Origin: DATARH01 sp038228485
GTDB lineage: Bacteria > Pseudomonadota > Alphaproteobacteria > ATCC43930 > CGMCC-115725
Assembly (NCBI GenBank): GCA_038228485.1
Contig: JBBRPG010000147.1
Location: 1-9,974, forward strand
Reading direction: 5' to 3'
Length of the DNA: 9,974 nucleotides
A program made the position numbers and the translations under genes. The notes under the pieces were generated by a model. That model saw only the letters and a list, made by a program, of their open reading frames with translations, was not told the origin of the DNA and did not search any database. This document shows positions 1 through 7,680 of the stretch, in pieces. Each line of letters starts with the position of its first letter. The stretch's first letter is position 1.

Positions 1-1376
1 ATTTCTTTTTTCTGGCGCCGCTCTACACGCTGACCATTGCCGATCCCGACAACGCGGTTGCGCTGGTTTTCTTTTTTCTGGTCGCCGTGATGGTCAGCAA
101 CCTGACGGCGGCGACGCGCAGCCAGGCCGTTATCGCCCGAGCGCGGGCGAAGACGACCGCCGCGCTTTATGCCTTCAGCGGCAAGCTCGCCGGCACGGCC
201 ACGCTCGACGATGTGATATGGGCCTCGGCCTACCAGATATCGTCGATGCTCGATGTCCACACGATCCTGCTGATGCCGGCAAAGCCGGGCGGCGCTCTTG
301 CGGTCGTGGGCGGATATCCGCCTGACGACCGGCTCGAAGACCATGAGATGGAAGCGGCGCAACGGAGCTGGCAACACGGTGAAGCCGCCGGCTTGGGAAC
401 CGACATAGGATCGAATTGCCCGCGGCATTTCCTGCCGCTGCGCACCGGGAGCGGAGCGGTTGGGATGATCGGCGTCTACCGCGATACGCCCGGCCCCTTC
501 TTGACCGGTGACGAGCGCCGGCTGCTCGACGCGCTCGCCGACCAGGCCGCGGTGGCGATCGAGCGCGTGACGCTGGCGGGGGTGCTCGCCGAAGCCCGCC
601 TTCTGGCCGAGACCGAGCGGCTGCGGTCGGCGATGTTGACATCGATCTCGCACGATTTGCGCACCCCGCTGGCGTCGATCATCGGGGTGGTGTCGAGCCT
701 GCGGAGCCTTTCCGGGAAGTACGGCCCGGAACAGCAGGAAGAGCTGCTGGCGATGGTGCAGGACGAAGCCGAGCGGCTCAACCGCTTCGTCACCAATCTG
801 CTCGACATAACCCGGCTGGAATCCGGCGCGATTGAGTTGCGCGCCGAGCGGTTCGACCTTAGTGAAATAATCGGCACCGCGCTGCGGCGCGCCGCCGTTT
901 TGCTGGACGGCCATCATGTCGCGGTCGACATCGCCGCCGATCTGCCGATGCTCCGCCTCGATGCGTTGCTGTTCGAGCAGGTGCTGTTCAACCTTCTCGA
1001 CAACGCCGCCAAATATTCCCCGCCCGGCAGCCATATCCAGTTGGCAGCGCGATGCGAGGACGAGACGGTGACGATCGAGCTGCGCGACGAGGGGCCGGGT
1101 ATAGCGGACGCCCAGCTGGAGCGCGTGTTCGACAAATTCTACCGCGTCCAAGCGCAGGATCACCGCCGCGCCGGTACGGGGCTCGGGCTCGCGATCTGCC
1201 GGGGCTTTGTCGAGGCCCAAGGCGGCCGCATCGAGGCCGGCAATCGCCGCGACCGCAGCGGCGCGGTGTTCACGATCCGCATGCCGGCCGGCGGCGACCC
1301 CGGCGAAACCGAAACCCGCGACACCGAAACCCGCGACACCATCGAAATCCGCGACACCATCGAAATCCGCGGCTGA
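1..1376 (+). CDS. kdpD: KdpD sensor histidine kinase, 3' part (5' end outside window)
   Basis: This is the C-terminal part of the membrane sensor kinase that responds to potassium limitation or osmotic stress and phosphorylates KdpE. The frame is open from base 3 without a start, so the N-terminal KdpD and USP domains and first membrane helices lie upstream of the window. About 457 residues are visible: the end of the four-helix membrane domain (last helix about residues 17-34), a GAF-like domain (about 50-175), a dimerisation domain with the H-box SISHDLRTP (phospho-His codon at 651-653), and an ATPase domain with N-box DNAAKYS (999-1019), G1 DEGPGI (1086-1103) and G2 GTGLGLAI (from 1173). 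All kinase residues look intact. The C-terminus carries an unusual repetitive acidic/basic tail. The stop overlaps the kdpE start (TGATG), so the two are translationally coupled. The KdpD assignment rests on the membrane-GAF-kinase order and the KdpE partner. Confidence 0.93.
   Translation, partial: FFFLAPLYTLTIADPDNAVALVFFFLVAVMVSNLTAATRSQAVIARARAKTTAALYAFSGKLAGTATLDDVIWASAYQISSMLDVHTILLMPAKPGGALAVVGGYPPDDRLEDHEMEAAQRSWQHGEAAGLGTDIGSNCPRHFLPLRTGSGAVGMIGVYRDTPGPFLTGDERRLLDALADQAAVAIERVTLAGVLAEARLLAETERLRSAMLTSISHDLRTPLASIIGVVSSLRSLSGKYGPEQQEELLAMVQDEAERLNRFVTNLLDITRLESGAIELRAERFDLSEIIGTALRRAAVLLDGHHVAVDIAADLPMLRLDALLFEQVLFNLLDNAAKYSPPGSHIQLAARCEDETVTIELRDEGPGIADAQLERVFDKFYRVQAQDHRRAGTGLGLAICRGFVEAQGGRIEAGNRRDRSGAVFTIRMPAGGDPGETETRDTETRDTIEIRDTIEIRG
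1311..1371 (+). repeat. Short tandem repeats in the 3' end of kdpD
   Basis: Two perfect 15-bp units (GAAACCCGCGACACC at 1311-1325 and 1326-1340) are followed by an 18-bp unit, ATCGAAATCCGCGACACC (1341-1358), and a partial second copy (1359-1371). They encode the tail ETRDT-ETRDT-IEIRDT-IEIR just before the stop codon. The units share GAAA-CCGCGACACC, so the array probably grew by slippage and then diverged. All steps are multiples of three, so copy-number change keeps the frame and the overlap with kdpE. Confidence 0.85.
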
Positions 1377-2086
1377 TGCAGACCACCATCCTCGTCGTGG
1401 ACGACGAGCCGCCGATACGGCGCTTTCTGCGCACCAGTCTCGGGGCCATCGGCAATCGCGTCGTCACCGCCGAGGACTGCGCCGGCGCCCTCGCGGCGCT
1501 GGACAGCGAGAAGCCGGATTTGATCATCCTCGACCTCGGTCTCCCGGACCGCAGCGGCCTCGACGCCATCGTCGAAATTCGCAAGCGGTCGCTGGTGCCG
1601 ATCATCGTCCTGTCGGCGCGGATCGATGAGGGCGCCAAGGTCAAGGCGTTTGACCTTGGCGCCGACGACTACATCAGCAAGCCGTTCGGCATGGCGGAGC
1701 TGATTGCGCGCCTGCGCGCTGCGGCGCGGCACGCGTTTTATGCAAAGGGCGAGCTGCCGGTTTTTACCTCGGGGGAATTGGCTGTCGACCTGGTGCGCCG
1801 GCTGGTCAGCCGCGGCGGCAAAGAGGTCAGACTTTCGCCCAAGGAGTTCGAATTGCTGCGTCACCTGGTGACCCACGCCGGCAAGGTGGTGACTCACCGG
1901 CAGCTTTTGCGCGAGGTCTGGGGGCCGGCGCAGATTGATGAAGTCCAATATCTGCGGGTGTTTATTCGCGGGCTGCGGCAAAAACTCGAACCGGACCCCA
2001 CCAGGCCGACGCATATCCTGACGGAGCTGGGAGTGGGGTACCGGCTGCAACTGCCGCCTGAGCAGCGGGCGGCGGATAGAAGCTGA
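1376..2086 (+). CDS. kdpE: KdpE response regulator (OmpR/PhoB family)
   Basis: DNA-binding response regulator that, when phosphorylated by KdpD, activates the kdpFABC potassium-uptake operon. It is 236 residues, close to the usual 225-230. The receiver domain (about 1-118) has the acidic pair D9-D10, phospho-acceptor D53 (in ILDLGLPD), the signalling S80 (in IVLSAR) and K102 (in SKPF). The winged-helix OmpR-type domain spans about 130-226, with RLSPKEFELL and the conserved end THILTELGVGYRL. I chose the ATG at 1376 because it gives the canonical receiver start (MQTTILVVDDE) and overlaps the kdpD stop. The frame is open further upstream inside kdpD, but that stretch is repeat-rich and not KdpE-like. 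No clear Shine-Dalgarno precedes it, which fits coupling to kdpD translation. kdpABC are not in the window. Confidence 0.94.
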   Translation: MQTTILVVDDEPPIRRFLRTSLGAIGNRVVTAEDCAGALAALDSEKPDLIILDLGLPDRSGLDAIVEIRKRSLVPIIVLSARIDEGAKVKAFDLGADDYISKPFGMAELIARLRAAARHAFYAKGELPVFTSGELAVDLVRRLVSRGGKEVRLSPKEFELLRHLVTHAGKVVTHRQLLREVWGPAQIDEVQYLRVFIRGLRQKLEPDPTRPTHILTELGVGYRLQLPPEQRAADRS

Positions 2087-2107
2087 GTCACAGGTGCAGG
2101 GTCAGAT

Positions 2108-2121
2108 TGAGTAGTTTCCGA
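2108..2121 (+). promoter_or_regulatory. 14-bp motif TGAGTAGTTTCCGA, copy A
   Basis: Exact copy of a motif found four times in this window, always between genes. This one starts 22 bp after the kdpE stop and lies upstream of a terminator hairpin (2175-2229), so it is not placed to drive the next protein gene directly. A weak -10-like TGCAAT lies at 2153-2158. It could drive a short RNA or be a remote regulator-binding site for the gene at 2344. Confidence 0.6.
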
Positions 2122-2174
2122 CTCTGCCCGTCCCAGCCGTCACCGGTCAGGATGCAATCCTCCCAGTAGTGGAG

Positions 2175-2229
2175 CCGGAGGCGGCGCGAAAACCCTCCCC
2201 CGAAAGTGCGTGGCGTCTCCGGTCTTTTT
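2175..2229 (+). terminator. Intrinsic terminator after kdpDE (and possible end of a small RNA)
   Basis: The left arm CCGGAGGCGGCGCG (2175-2188) pairs with CGTGGCGTCTCCGG (2209-2222) over 14 positions with one mismatch and two G-U pairs, followed immediately by TCTTTTT (2223-2229). The 20-base loop contains the C-rich run CCCTCCCCC. The hairpin plus T-run is the standard Rho-independent layout and sits where the kdpDE transcript should end. Confidence 0.6.
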
Positions 2230-2257
2230 ACTCTTGGCGACAGCGCCGGTCGCGAGC

Positions 2258-2271
2258 TGAGTAGTTTCCGA
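2258..2271 (+). promoter_or_regulatory. 14-bp motif TGAGTAGTTTCCGA, copy B, ahead of small membrane protein gene
   Basis: Exact copy, exactly 150 bp after copy A and ending 72 bp before the ATG at 2344. A -10-like TATGCT lies at 2297-2302, which would put the motif centre near -45 from a start at about 2309. That is a typical position for an activator overlapping the -35 region. The element does not match sigma-70 (TTGACA), EcfG (GGAAC-N16/17-CGTT), LexA or CtrA boxes as I know them. Confidence 0.62.
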
Positions 2272-2343
2272 ACCTACCGGCGCGCTCGCCCCGCCCTATG
2301 CTTTAACGGCGAACATCCCTCCTCCTGAAAGCGTGGTCCGGCA

Positions 2344-2697
2344 ATGAACTCCCGTCCAGAAATCAAGCCGGCGCTGTGGGGTGCGGTCGGCGGCGCTGTC
2401 GCCATGATCATCATCGGGTTTTGGGCGCTCGGATGGACGCTCGGGGGCACTGCCGAACGCATGGCGCAACAGCGGGAGGCAGCCGCTTCCGTCGCGGCGC
2501 TCGCCTCGGTCTGCGTGGCGACGTTCGCGGCGCAACCCGATGCCGCGGCGAAGCTGACGGAGTTCAAAAAAGTGTCCTCCGCGTGGGACCGTCAGTCGTT
2601 CATCGAAAAGGGCGGCTGGGCGACCCTGCCCGGCAGCGACAAGCCGAACTCCGACGTGGCCACCGGGTGCGCCCAGACGCTCAGCAAGTCGGCATAG
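2344..2697 (+). CDS. Small single-pass membrane protein of unknown function
   Basis: A 117-residue protein of unknown function. Residues about 11-35 form one hydrophobic helix after a short basic N-terminus (MNSRPEIK), so it is probably inner-membrane anchored with the remaining 80 residues in the periplasm. The outer part begins with a short helical stretch (TAERMAQQREAAASVAAL) and has two cysteines (C57 and C109) that could form a disulfide. It also has a conserved-looking segment, FIEKGGWATLPGS, which resembles small hypothetical proteins I have seen in Bradyrhizobium-like genomes; I know no function for them. The ATG at 2344 starts just before the helix; no strong Shine-Dalgarno is visible. 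It stands alone, 257 bp after kdpE, with motif copy B 72 bp upstream, so it may belong to the same regulon as the sigma factor and Spy-like genes. Confidence 0.8.
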   Translation: MNSRPEIKPALWGAVGGAVAMIIIGFWALGWTLGGTAERMAQQREAAASVAALASVCVATFAAQPDAAAKLTEFKKVSSAWDRQSFIEKGGWATLPGSDKPNSDVATGCAQTLSKSA

Positions 2698-2740
2698 GCC
2701 CAGGCATCACGCGACATCAGGCGATCCTCGCGGGGACTCC

Positions 2741-2768
2741 CTTTCTCGCCCACGGAACCCTATATAAA
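2741..2768 (+). promoter_or_regulatory. Possible promoter of the hybrid kinase gene
   Basis: A TATATAAA stretch (2761-2768) stands out in GC-rich surroundings and could be a -10 element; CTTTCT at 2741-2746 is a poor -35. The GGAAC at 2754-2758 recalls an EcfG -35, but no CGTT lies 16-17 bases further on. The 14-bp motif is absent here, so the hybrid kinase gene itself does not appear to carry it. Confidence 0.3.
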
Positions 2769-2791
2769 GACCGCGATCGACGCCGCGGCCA

Positions 2792-2821
2792 CCACGCCGG
2801 GATCGCATTGCCTCGGCGTGG
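2792..2821 (+). repeat. Inverted repeat just ahead of the hybrid kinase gene
   Basis: A perfect 8-bp inverted repeat, CCACGCCG (2792-2799) and CGGCGTGG (2814-2821), with a 14-base spacer. The pairing continues past one mismatch for two more pairs. There is no T-run, so it is not an intrinsic terminator. It ends 43 bp before the preferred ATG (2864) and abuts the alternative GTG (2825), so it may be an operator or a 5'-leader hairpin. Confidence 0.45.
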
Positions 2822-2863
2822 CGGGTGTCACGTAAGGCGATCGGAGCGCGAAAGAAGACCAGC

Positions 2864-5800
2864 ATGACGACAGGGGGCCGCCCGAAACAGGCGAGTGCGC
2901 CTCGTCCGCGGCCGGCCCGGCGGGCGGCGTCTCCGCCCGGCCCTGCCGCGCCGCTTTCAACCATGCAAACCGACTTTCCGGTGGTTGCGCTCGGCGCTTC
3001 GGCCGGCGGCCTCGAGGCGTTCCGCAAGCTCTTCGACGCGCTACCCGCCGATAGCGGGATGGCGTTCGTCCTGATCCAGCATCTCGACCCCAGTCATGCC
3101 AGCATGATGGTCGATCTGCTGTCCAGCCATACGACCAAGAAGGTGCAGCAGGCGGCGGACGGGATGCCGCTGGAGCCGGGGCATGTCTATATCATCCCGC
3201 CGGCGACTTATCTGTCGATCGATCGGGGTGCGCTGCGTCTCTCGGAACCGCGCGAGCGTCACGGCGCGCGCCTGCCCTTCGACTACTTTCTGCATTCGTT
3301 GGCGGCGGAATACGGCAAGCGCGCGATCTGCGTGATCCTGTCGGGAACCGGGGCCGACGGCAGCCTCGGGCTGAGAGCGATAAAGGAAAAAGGCGGGCTC
3401 GTCGTCGTGCAGAGCCCGGACGATGCCGCCTACGACGGCATGCCGCGCAACGCGATCATGACCGGTCTCGCCGATTTTGTGGCGCCGGTGGCGCAAATTC
3501 CGCAAATCCTGATCGAGCATGGCACGCAGACGCGGGAGGCGGCGGGTCCACGTCCCAGCACCGCATCCGGCGACGACACCTCGAATTGGCTAACCCCGAT
3601 CGTCGATTTGCTGCGGACGCGGACGGCGCACGACTTTGCTCTCTACAAGCCGGGGACGTTGCAGCGTCGGATCGAGCGACGCATGGCGGCGGCCGGGGTC
3701 GCCGACCGCGACCGGTATCTCGAAATTCTCGGTCAGAAATCGGGCGAGGCCGATCTCCTCGCCAAGGATCTGCTGATCAACGTCACCGGGTTCTTTCGCG
3801 ACCCGAAAGCCTTCGAGCTGTTGGCAAAGGAAGTGGTTCCCGATCTGGTACGCCGGCAGCCGCCGGACCAGCCGCTGCGGATCTGGGTAGCCGGCTGCAG
3901 CTCGGGCGAGGAGACCTATTCCATCGCCATGCTGTTTCTTGAGGAGCTGACGGCGGCCAAGCGCACCGGCGCGCTGCAGGTGTTTGCGTCCGACGCCGAT
4001 GGCGCCGCGGTGGCCTTCGCCCGAGAGGGGCTCTATCCGGAAACGATCGAGGCCGACGTGTCGCCGGCGCGGCTCGCCCGCTTCTTCAAAAGAGAGAATC
4101 AGAGCTACCGGATCGTATCGGAGCTGCGCGGGCTGGTGGTGTTTACGACGCAGAACGTGCTGGCCGATCCGCCGTTTTCGCGCCTCGACCTGGTGTCCTG
4201 CCGCAATCTGCTGATCTATTTGCGGCCGGAGGCGCAGCAGAAGGTCCTGCGGCTGTTTGATTTCGCGCTGCGCGACCACGGCGTCCTCTTTCTTGGCGGG
4301 GCCGAGACGGTCGCGGATTTGGGCGACCGGTTCGACCCGATTTCCAAAACGCACCGGATTTATCGGCATGTCGGCCGCGCTAAGACCGCGGCGGTCGCAC
4401 GTCCGTTGCCGGCCGACACGCGGGTGCCGGCGCCGGGTGCACGCCGGGCGCTGCCTGGCGCAGGCCCGCGCGACCTGGTGCAGCGGGCGCTGCTCGACGC
4501 CTATGCGCCGGCGTCGGTGCTGATCAACCGCAAAGGCGAGTGCCTGTATTACTTGGGAGCGACCGACCGCTATTTGCGGGTGGCCGCGGGCGAGCCGAGC
4601 CGCGATCTGCTCGCCATGGTGCGCGACGGGTTGCGCGGCAACCTGGGGGCGGCGATCCGGCAGGCGAGCCAGGGGCAGGCGAGCCAGGGGCAGGCGAGCC
4701 AGGGGCAGGCGAGCCAAGGGCAGGCGCGGGCCATCGCCGCCGGCGCGCGGATGAGCCACGGCGATGGATCGCTTGCCGTGAGGATCGAGGTGCAGCCGCT
4801 GCAGAGCGAGGGCGACGCCCTGCTGCTGGTCAGCTTTATCGACGAACCCGAGCGGCAGGAGCAGACCGGCCGACCGGGTGCGCCGGCCGATACCGACTCG
4901 CGGGTCCCCGAACTCGAGCGCGAGCTCGACGCCACCCGCGCGGAATTGCAGAGCGTCATCCGCGACCTCGAACTGTCCAACGAGGAGCAGACGACGATCA
5001 ACGAAGAAGCGATGTCGGTCAACGAGGAGTTCCAGTCCACCAACGAGGAGCTGGTGACCTCAAAGGAGGAATTGCAGGCGCTCAACGAAGAACTGACCGC
5101 GGTCAACAGCGAGCTTCAGGAGACACTGGATCGGCAGCGCAGCACGTCCGACGACTTGCAGAACATCCTCGACAGCACCGGCGTCGCGACCCTGTTCCTT
5201 GACGGCGATCTCAACATCCGCTTTTTCACTCCGGCGGCGAGAGCGCTGTTTCGCATCATCGCCACCGACATCGGCCGGCCCCTGGCCGACCTCACCCTGC
5301 TCGCCGCCGACGCCGGGCTCCTGGCCGATGCCCGCGCGGTGCTGACCAGCGTCGCGCCGATCGGGCGCGAGATCGAGGCCGAGAACGGCGCCTGGTACGC
5401 CCGTCGCATCCTGCCGTACCGCACCCAGGACGACCGGATCGAGGGCGTCGTCATTACCTTCGCCGACATCTCCGAGATGAAAGCGGCGGAGCAAAAGATC
5501 GAGGCGGCGCGAGTCTATTCCGACAGCATCATCGACACCATCCGCCAGCCGTTGGTCGTGCTCGACAAGGAACTCAACCTCGTTTCCGCCAACCGCTCCT
5601 TCTACCAAACCTTTGCGATCGCGTCCGGGGACGCTGTCGGCAAGCCGCTCGCGACCACCGCCGGCCATCTCGCCGGAGCTGCCGGGTTGCGGGTGTTCCT
5701 CGAGCGGGTGCAGGCCGAGGCGTCGCATGTCGAAGATTACGAGGCGGAGATCGACCTGCCGGCGGCGGGCCGGCGGCTGCTGCTGCTCAACGCCCGCAAG

Positions 5801-7639
5801 CTGTTGGATGGGGCGCCGGGAGAGCACAAGGTCCTGTTGGCGTTCGACGACATCACCGAGCGCCGGCGCGCGGCCGAGGCGCTAGGCTTCGCCAAGCGGG
5901 AGGCCGAGCAAGCCAATCTGGGCAAATCCCGCTTCCTGGCCGCCGCCAGCCATGACCTCCGTCAACCTTTGCAGACGCTGAGTTTCCTGCAAGGCATCCT
6001 GGCAAAGAAAATCACCGACAAAGCGGTTCTCGACCTGGTCGACCGGCTGGCGGAAACCGTCAGCGCGATGTCGGGAATGCTGGACACGCTCTTGGACATC
6101 AACCAGCTCGAAGCCGGGATCGTCCGTCGCGAGATCGTCGATTTTCCGGTCGAGCTCGTGCTCGACGAGCTGCGCAGCCAATTCGCCTACCATGAGACCG
6201 ACGGCCGCCTCGACTGGCGCGTGGTGCCGAGCAGCCTGACCGTGCGCAGCGACCCGCGGCTGCTCGCGCAGATGGTCCGCAACCTGGTGTCGAACGCGGT
6301 CAAATACACCGAGACGGGCAAGGTCCTGCTCGGGTGCCGGCGGCGAACCAACACACTGCGCATCGAGGTATGGGACACCGGGAGCGGCATTCCTTCGGAG
6401 CAGCTTTCGGCGATCTTCGAAGAGTTTCATCAGCTCGACAACCCGGCCCGCGAGCGCAGCAAGGGGCTCGGTCTTGGTCTTGCCATCGTGCAGCGTCTGG
6501 CAGAACTGCTGGGCCACACCATCGACGTGCGATCCAGTCCGGGTAAGGGTTCGGTCTTTTCGGTGGAGGTGCCGCTCGGGATTGGCGATGCGGTCGTTCA
6601 ATCCCGGCTTGGCCAGCCCGAGCCGATGGTTTCGGTAAGCCCGAACGAAACGATCCTCGTCGTCGAGGACGAACCCGCCATGCGCGAGACGCTCAAGCTG
6701 CTGCTTGACGGCGAGGGCTACCGCGCCGTGACCGCCGCCGATGGCAGGGTGGCGTTGGAACTGGCAAAGCGCGAGGCGGTGCGGCCCGATCTCGTCCTCG
6801 CCGACTACAACCTGCCAAACGGCCCGAACGGCCTCCAAGTGGTCGCCAGCCTGGAAGAGATGCTCGGCCACGATGTCCCGGCGATCATCCTCAGCGGCGA
6901 CGTTTCCACCGACACGTTGCGCGAGATCGCCCGCCAGGGCCGGACGCATCTCGGCAAGCCGGTGACGGCGGCGGCGCTGATCGAGCGGATTCGTCAGCTT
7001 CTCGCCGGCGCGCAACCCGCTTTGCCGGCGGACGATCGCCCGCCCGCGATCTTCGTCATCGACGACGAGCGCACCGTGCGCGAGGCGATGCGCGACCTGC
7101 TCGAAGCAGATGGAAGACGGGTCGAGATCTTCGATAGCTGCGACGCGTTCCTCGAGGTCTATCGCCCCGGCCGGCAGGGGTGCCTGATCGTCGATGCCCG
7201 GATGCCGGACATGGGCGGGCTCGAGCTCTTGCAACGGCTTAATAGCGACCGGCAACGGCTGCCGGCGATCATGATCACCGGCCATGGCGATGTGCCGATG
7301 GCGGTCGCGGCGATGAAGGCAGGCGCGGCGGATTTCATCGAGAAGCCGGTCGGTTACCAGGAGCTTCTCGCCAGCATCGAACGTGCGATGGAGCAGGCGG
7401 GGGATTCCGCCAAACTGTCCGCCTGGCGGGAGACCGCGACGACATCCATCGCCGGCCTGACGGCTCGCCAGCGCCAAGTCATGGACATGGTGCTCGCCGG
7501 CCACCCGAGCAAGAACATTGCCGCCGATCTCGGGCTCAGCCAGCGCACGGTCGAAAATCACCGCGCTGCGGTGATGAAGAAGACCGGCTCGCGCTCCATT
7601 CCCGCCTTGATCCGCCTGGCCCTCGCCGCGGCGCCGTAA
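2864..7639 (+). CDS. CheB-CheR-PAS-histidine kinase-REC-REC-LuxR/FixJ hybrid signalling protein
   Basis: Giant soluble signalling protein, 1,591 residues. CheB methylesterase about 38-220: catalytic S46 (GASAGG), H73 (IQHLDP), D165 (GTGADG). CheR methyltransferase about 242-504: SAM-binding GCSSGEE at 344-350 and RNLLIYL near 447. A PAS-like linker holds four ASQGQ repeats (601-620). Then a coiled coil about 682-769, rich in NEE, and two PAS-like domains (about 770-877 and 885-1003). Histidine kinase: H1030 in SHDLRQP, N-box N1144, G1 D1171, GLGLGL from 1201. Receiver 1: D1314 and K1365. Receiver 2, FixJ-like: D1444 and K1494. LuxR-type helix-turn-helix about 1529-1591 (LTARQRQV, SQRTVENH). 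No membrane helix or chemoreceptor is visible. Start: ATG 2864 follows AAAGAAG; GTG 2825 is possible and ATG 2963 is the latest start that keeps CheB. All key catalytic residues look intact, so both phosphorelay and DNA binding are plausible. The ligand is unknown. Confidence 0.93.
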   Translation: MTTGGRPKQASAPRPRPARRAASPPGPAAPLSTMQTDFPVVALGASAGGLEAFRKLFDALPADSGMAFVLIQHLDPSHASMMVDLLSSHTTKKVQQAADGMPLEPGHVYIIPPATYLSIDRGALRLSEPRERHGARLPFDYFLHSLAAEYGKRAICVILSGTGADGSLGLRAIKEKGGLVVVQSPDDAAYDGMPRNAIMTGLADFVAPVAQIPQILIEHGTQTREAAGPRPSTASGDDTSNWLTPIVDLLRTRTAHDFALYKPGTLQRRIERRMAAAGVADRDRYLEILGQKSGEADLLAKDLLINVTGFFRDPKAFELLAKEVVPDLVRRQPPDQPLRIWVAGCSSGEETYSIAMLFLEELTAAKRTGALQVFASDADGAAVAFAREGLYPETIEADVSPARLARFFKRENQSYRIVSELRGLVVFTTQNVLADPPFSRLDLVSCRNLLIYLRPEAQQKVLRLFDFALRDHGVLFLGGAETVADLGDRFDPISKTHRIYRHVGRAKTAAVARPLPADTRVPAPGARRALPGAGPRDLVQRALLDAYAPASVLINRKGECLYYLGATDRYLRVAAGEPSRDLLAMVRDGLRGNLGAAIRQASQGQASQGQASQGQASQGQARAIAAGARMSHGDGSLAVRIEVQPLQSEGDALLLVSFIDEPERQEQTGRPGAPADTDSRVPELERELDATRAELQSVIRDLELSNEEQTTINEEAMSVNEEFQSTNEELVTSKEELQALNEELTAVNSELQETLDRQRSTSDDLQNILDSTGVATLFLDGDLNIRFFTPAARALFRIIATDIGRPLADLTLLAADAGLLADARAVLTSVAPIGREIEAENGAWYARRILPYRTQDDRIEGVVITFADISEMKAAEQKIEAARVYSDSIIDTIRQPLVVLDKELNLVSANRSFYQTFAIASGDAVGKPLATTAGHLAGAAGLRVFLERVQAEASHVEDYEAEIDLPAAGRRLLLLNARKLLDGAPGEHKVLLAFDDITERRRAAEALGFAKREAEQANLGKSRFLAAASHDLRQPLQTLSFLQGILAKKITDKAVLDLVDRLAETVSAMSGMLDTLLDINQLEAGIVRREIVDFPVELVLDELRSQFAYHETDGRLDWRVVPSSLTVRSDPRLLAQMVRNLVSNAVKYTETGKVLLGCRRRTNTLRIEVWDTGSGIPSEQLSAIFEEFHQLDNPARERSKGLGLGLAIVQRLAELLGHTIDVRSSPGKGSVFSVEVPLGIGDAVVQSRLGQPEPMVSVSPNETILVVEDEPAMRETLKLLLDGEGYRAVTAADGRVALELAKREAVRPDLVLADYNLPNGPNGLQVVASLEEMLGHDVPAIILSGDVSTDTLREIARQGRTHLGKPVTAAALIERIRQLLAGAQPALPADDRPPAIFVIDDERTVREAMRDLLEADGRRVEIFDSCDAFLEVYRPGRQGCLIVDARMPDMGGLELLQRLNSDRQRLPAIMITGHGDVPMAVAAMKAGAADFIEKPVGYQELLASIERAMEQAGDSAKLSAWRETATTSIAGLTARQRQVMDMVLAGHPSKNIAADLGLSQRTVENHRAAVMKKTGSRSIPALIRLALAAAP
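4664..4723 (+). repeat. Four tandem 15-bp repeats (ASQGQ x4) inside the hybrid kinase gene
   Basis: Units GCGAGCCAGGGGCAG at 4664-4678, 4679-4693 and 4694-4708 are identical. The fourth (4709-4723) differs by one silent base (CCAGGG to CCAAGG). They encode ASQGQ four times in the linker domain after CheR, apparently inserted in a loop. Near identity implies recent expansion; the 15-bp period preserves the frame. Confidence 0.92.
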
Positions 7640-7647
7640 CGGCGGCG

Positions 7648-7665
7648 CCGGCGTGCGATCGCCGG
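7648..7665 (+). repeat. Small hairpin after the hybrid kinase gene
   Basis: CCGGCG (7648-7653) and CGCCGG (7660-7665) form a perfect 6-bp stem with a 6-base loop, 8 bases after the stop codon and directly abutting motif copy C. No T-run follows except the TTT within the motif, so it is at best a weak terminator. It could also separate the hybrid kinase transcript from the sigma factor promoter. Confidence 0.3.
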
Positions 7666-7666
7666 T

Positions 7667-7680
7667 TGAGTAGTTTCCGA
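7667..7680 (+). promoter_or_regulatory. 14-bp motif TGAGTAGTTTCCGA, copy C, ahead of ECF sigma factor gene
   Basis: Exact copy ending 90 bp before the sigma factor ATG. The flanking bases GGCTGCC resemble those after copy A (CTCTGCC) and copy B (ACCTACC). A TAACG lies 28 bases after the motif, as it does 27 bases after copy D. The placement suggests the sigma factor gene has its own controlled promoter rather than relying on read-through from the hybrid kinase gene. Confidence 0.63.

Noticed and set aside
1052..1375. Longer N-terminus for KdpE starting inside kdpD
   Set aside because: The extra residues are an Arg/Pro-rich out-of-frame reading of kdpD; the receiver domain begins at ATG 1376.
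2754..2778. EcfG-type promoter (GGAAC) ahead of the hybrid kinase
   Set aside because: No CGTT-like -10 occurs 16-17 bases downstream of GGAAC.
4664..4723. CRISPR-like array
   Set aside because: Units are directly adjacent 15-mers without spacers and are read in frame as ASQGQ.
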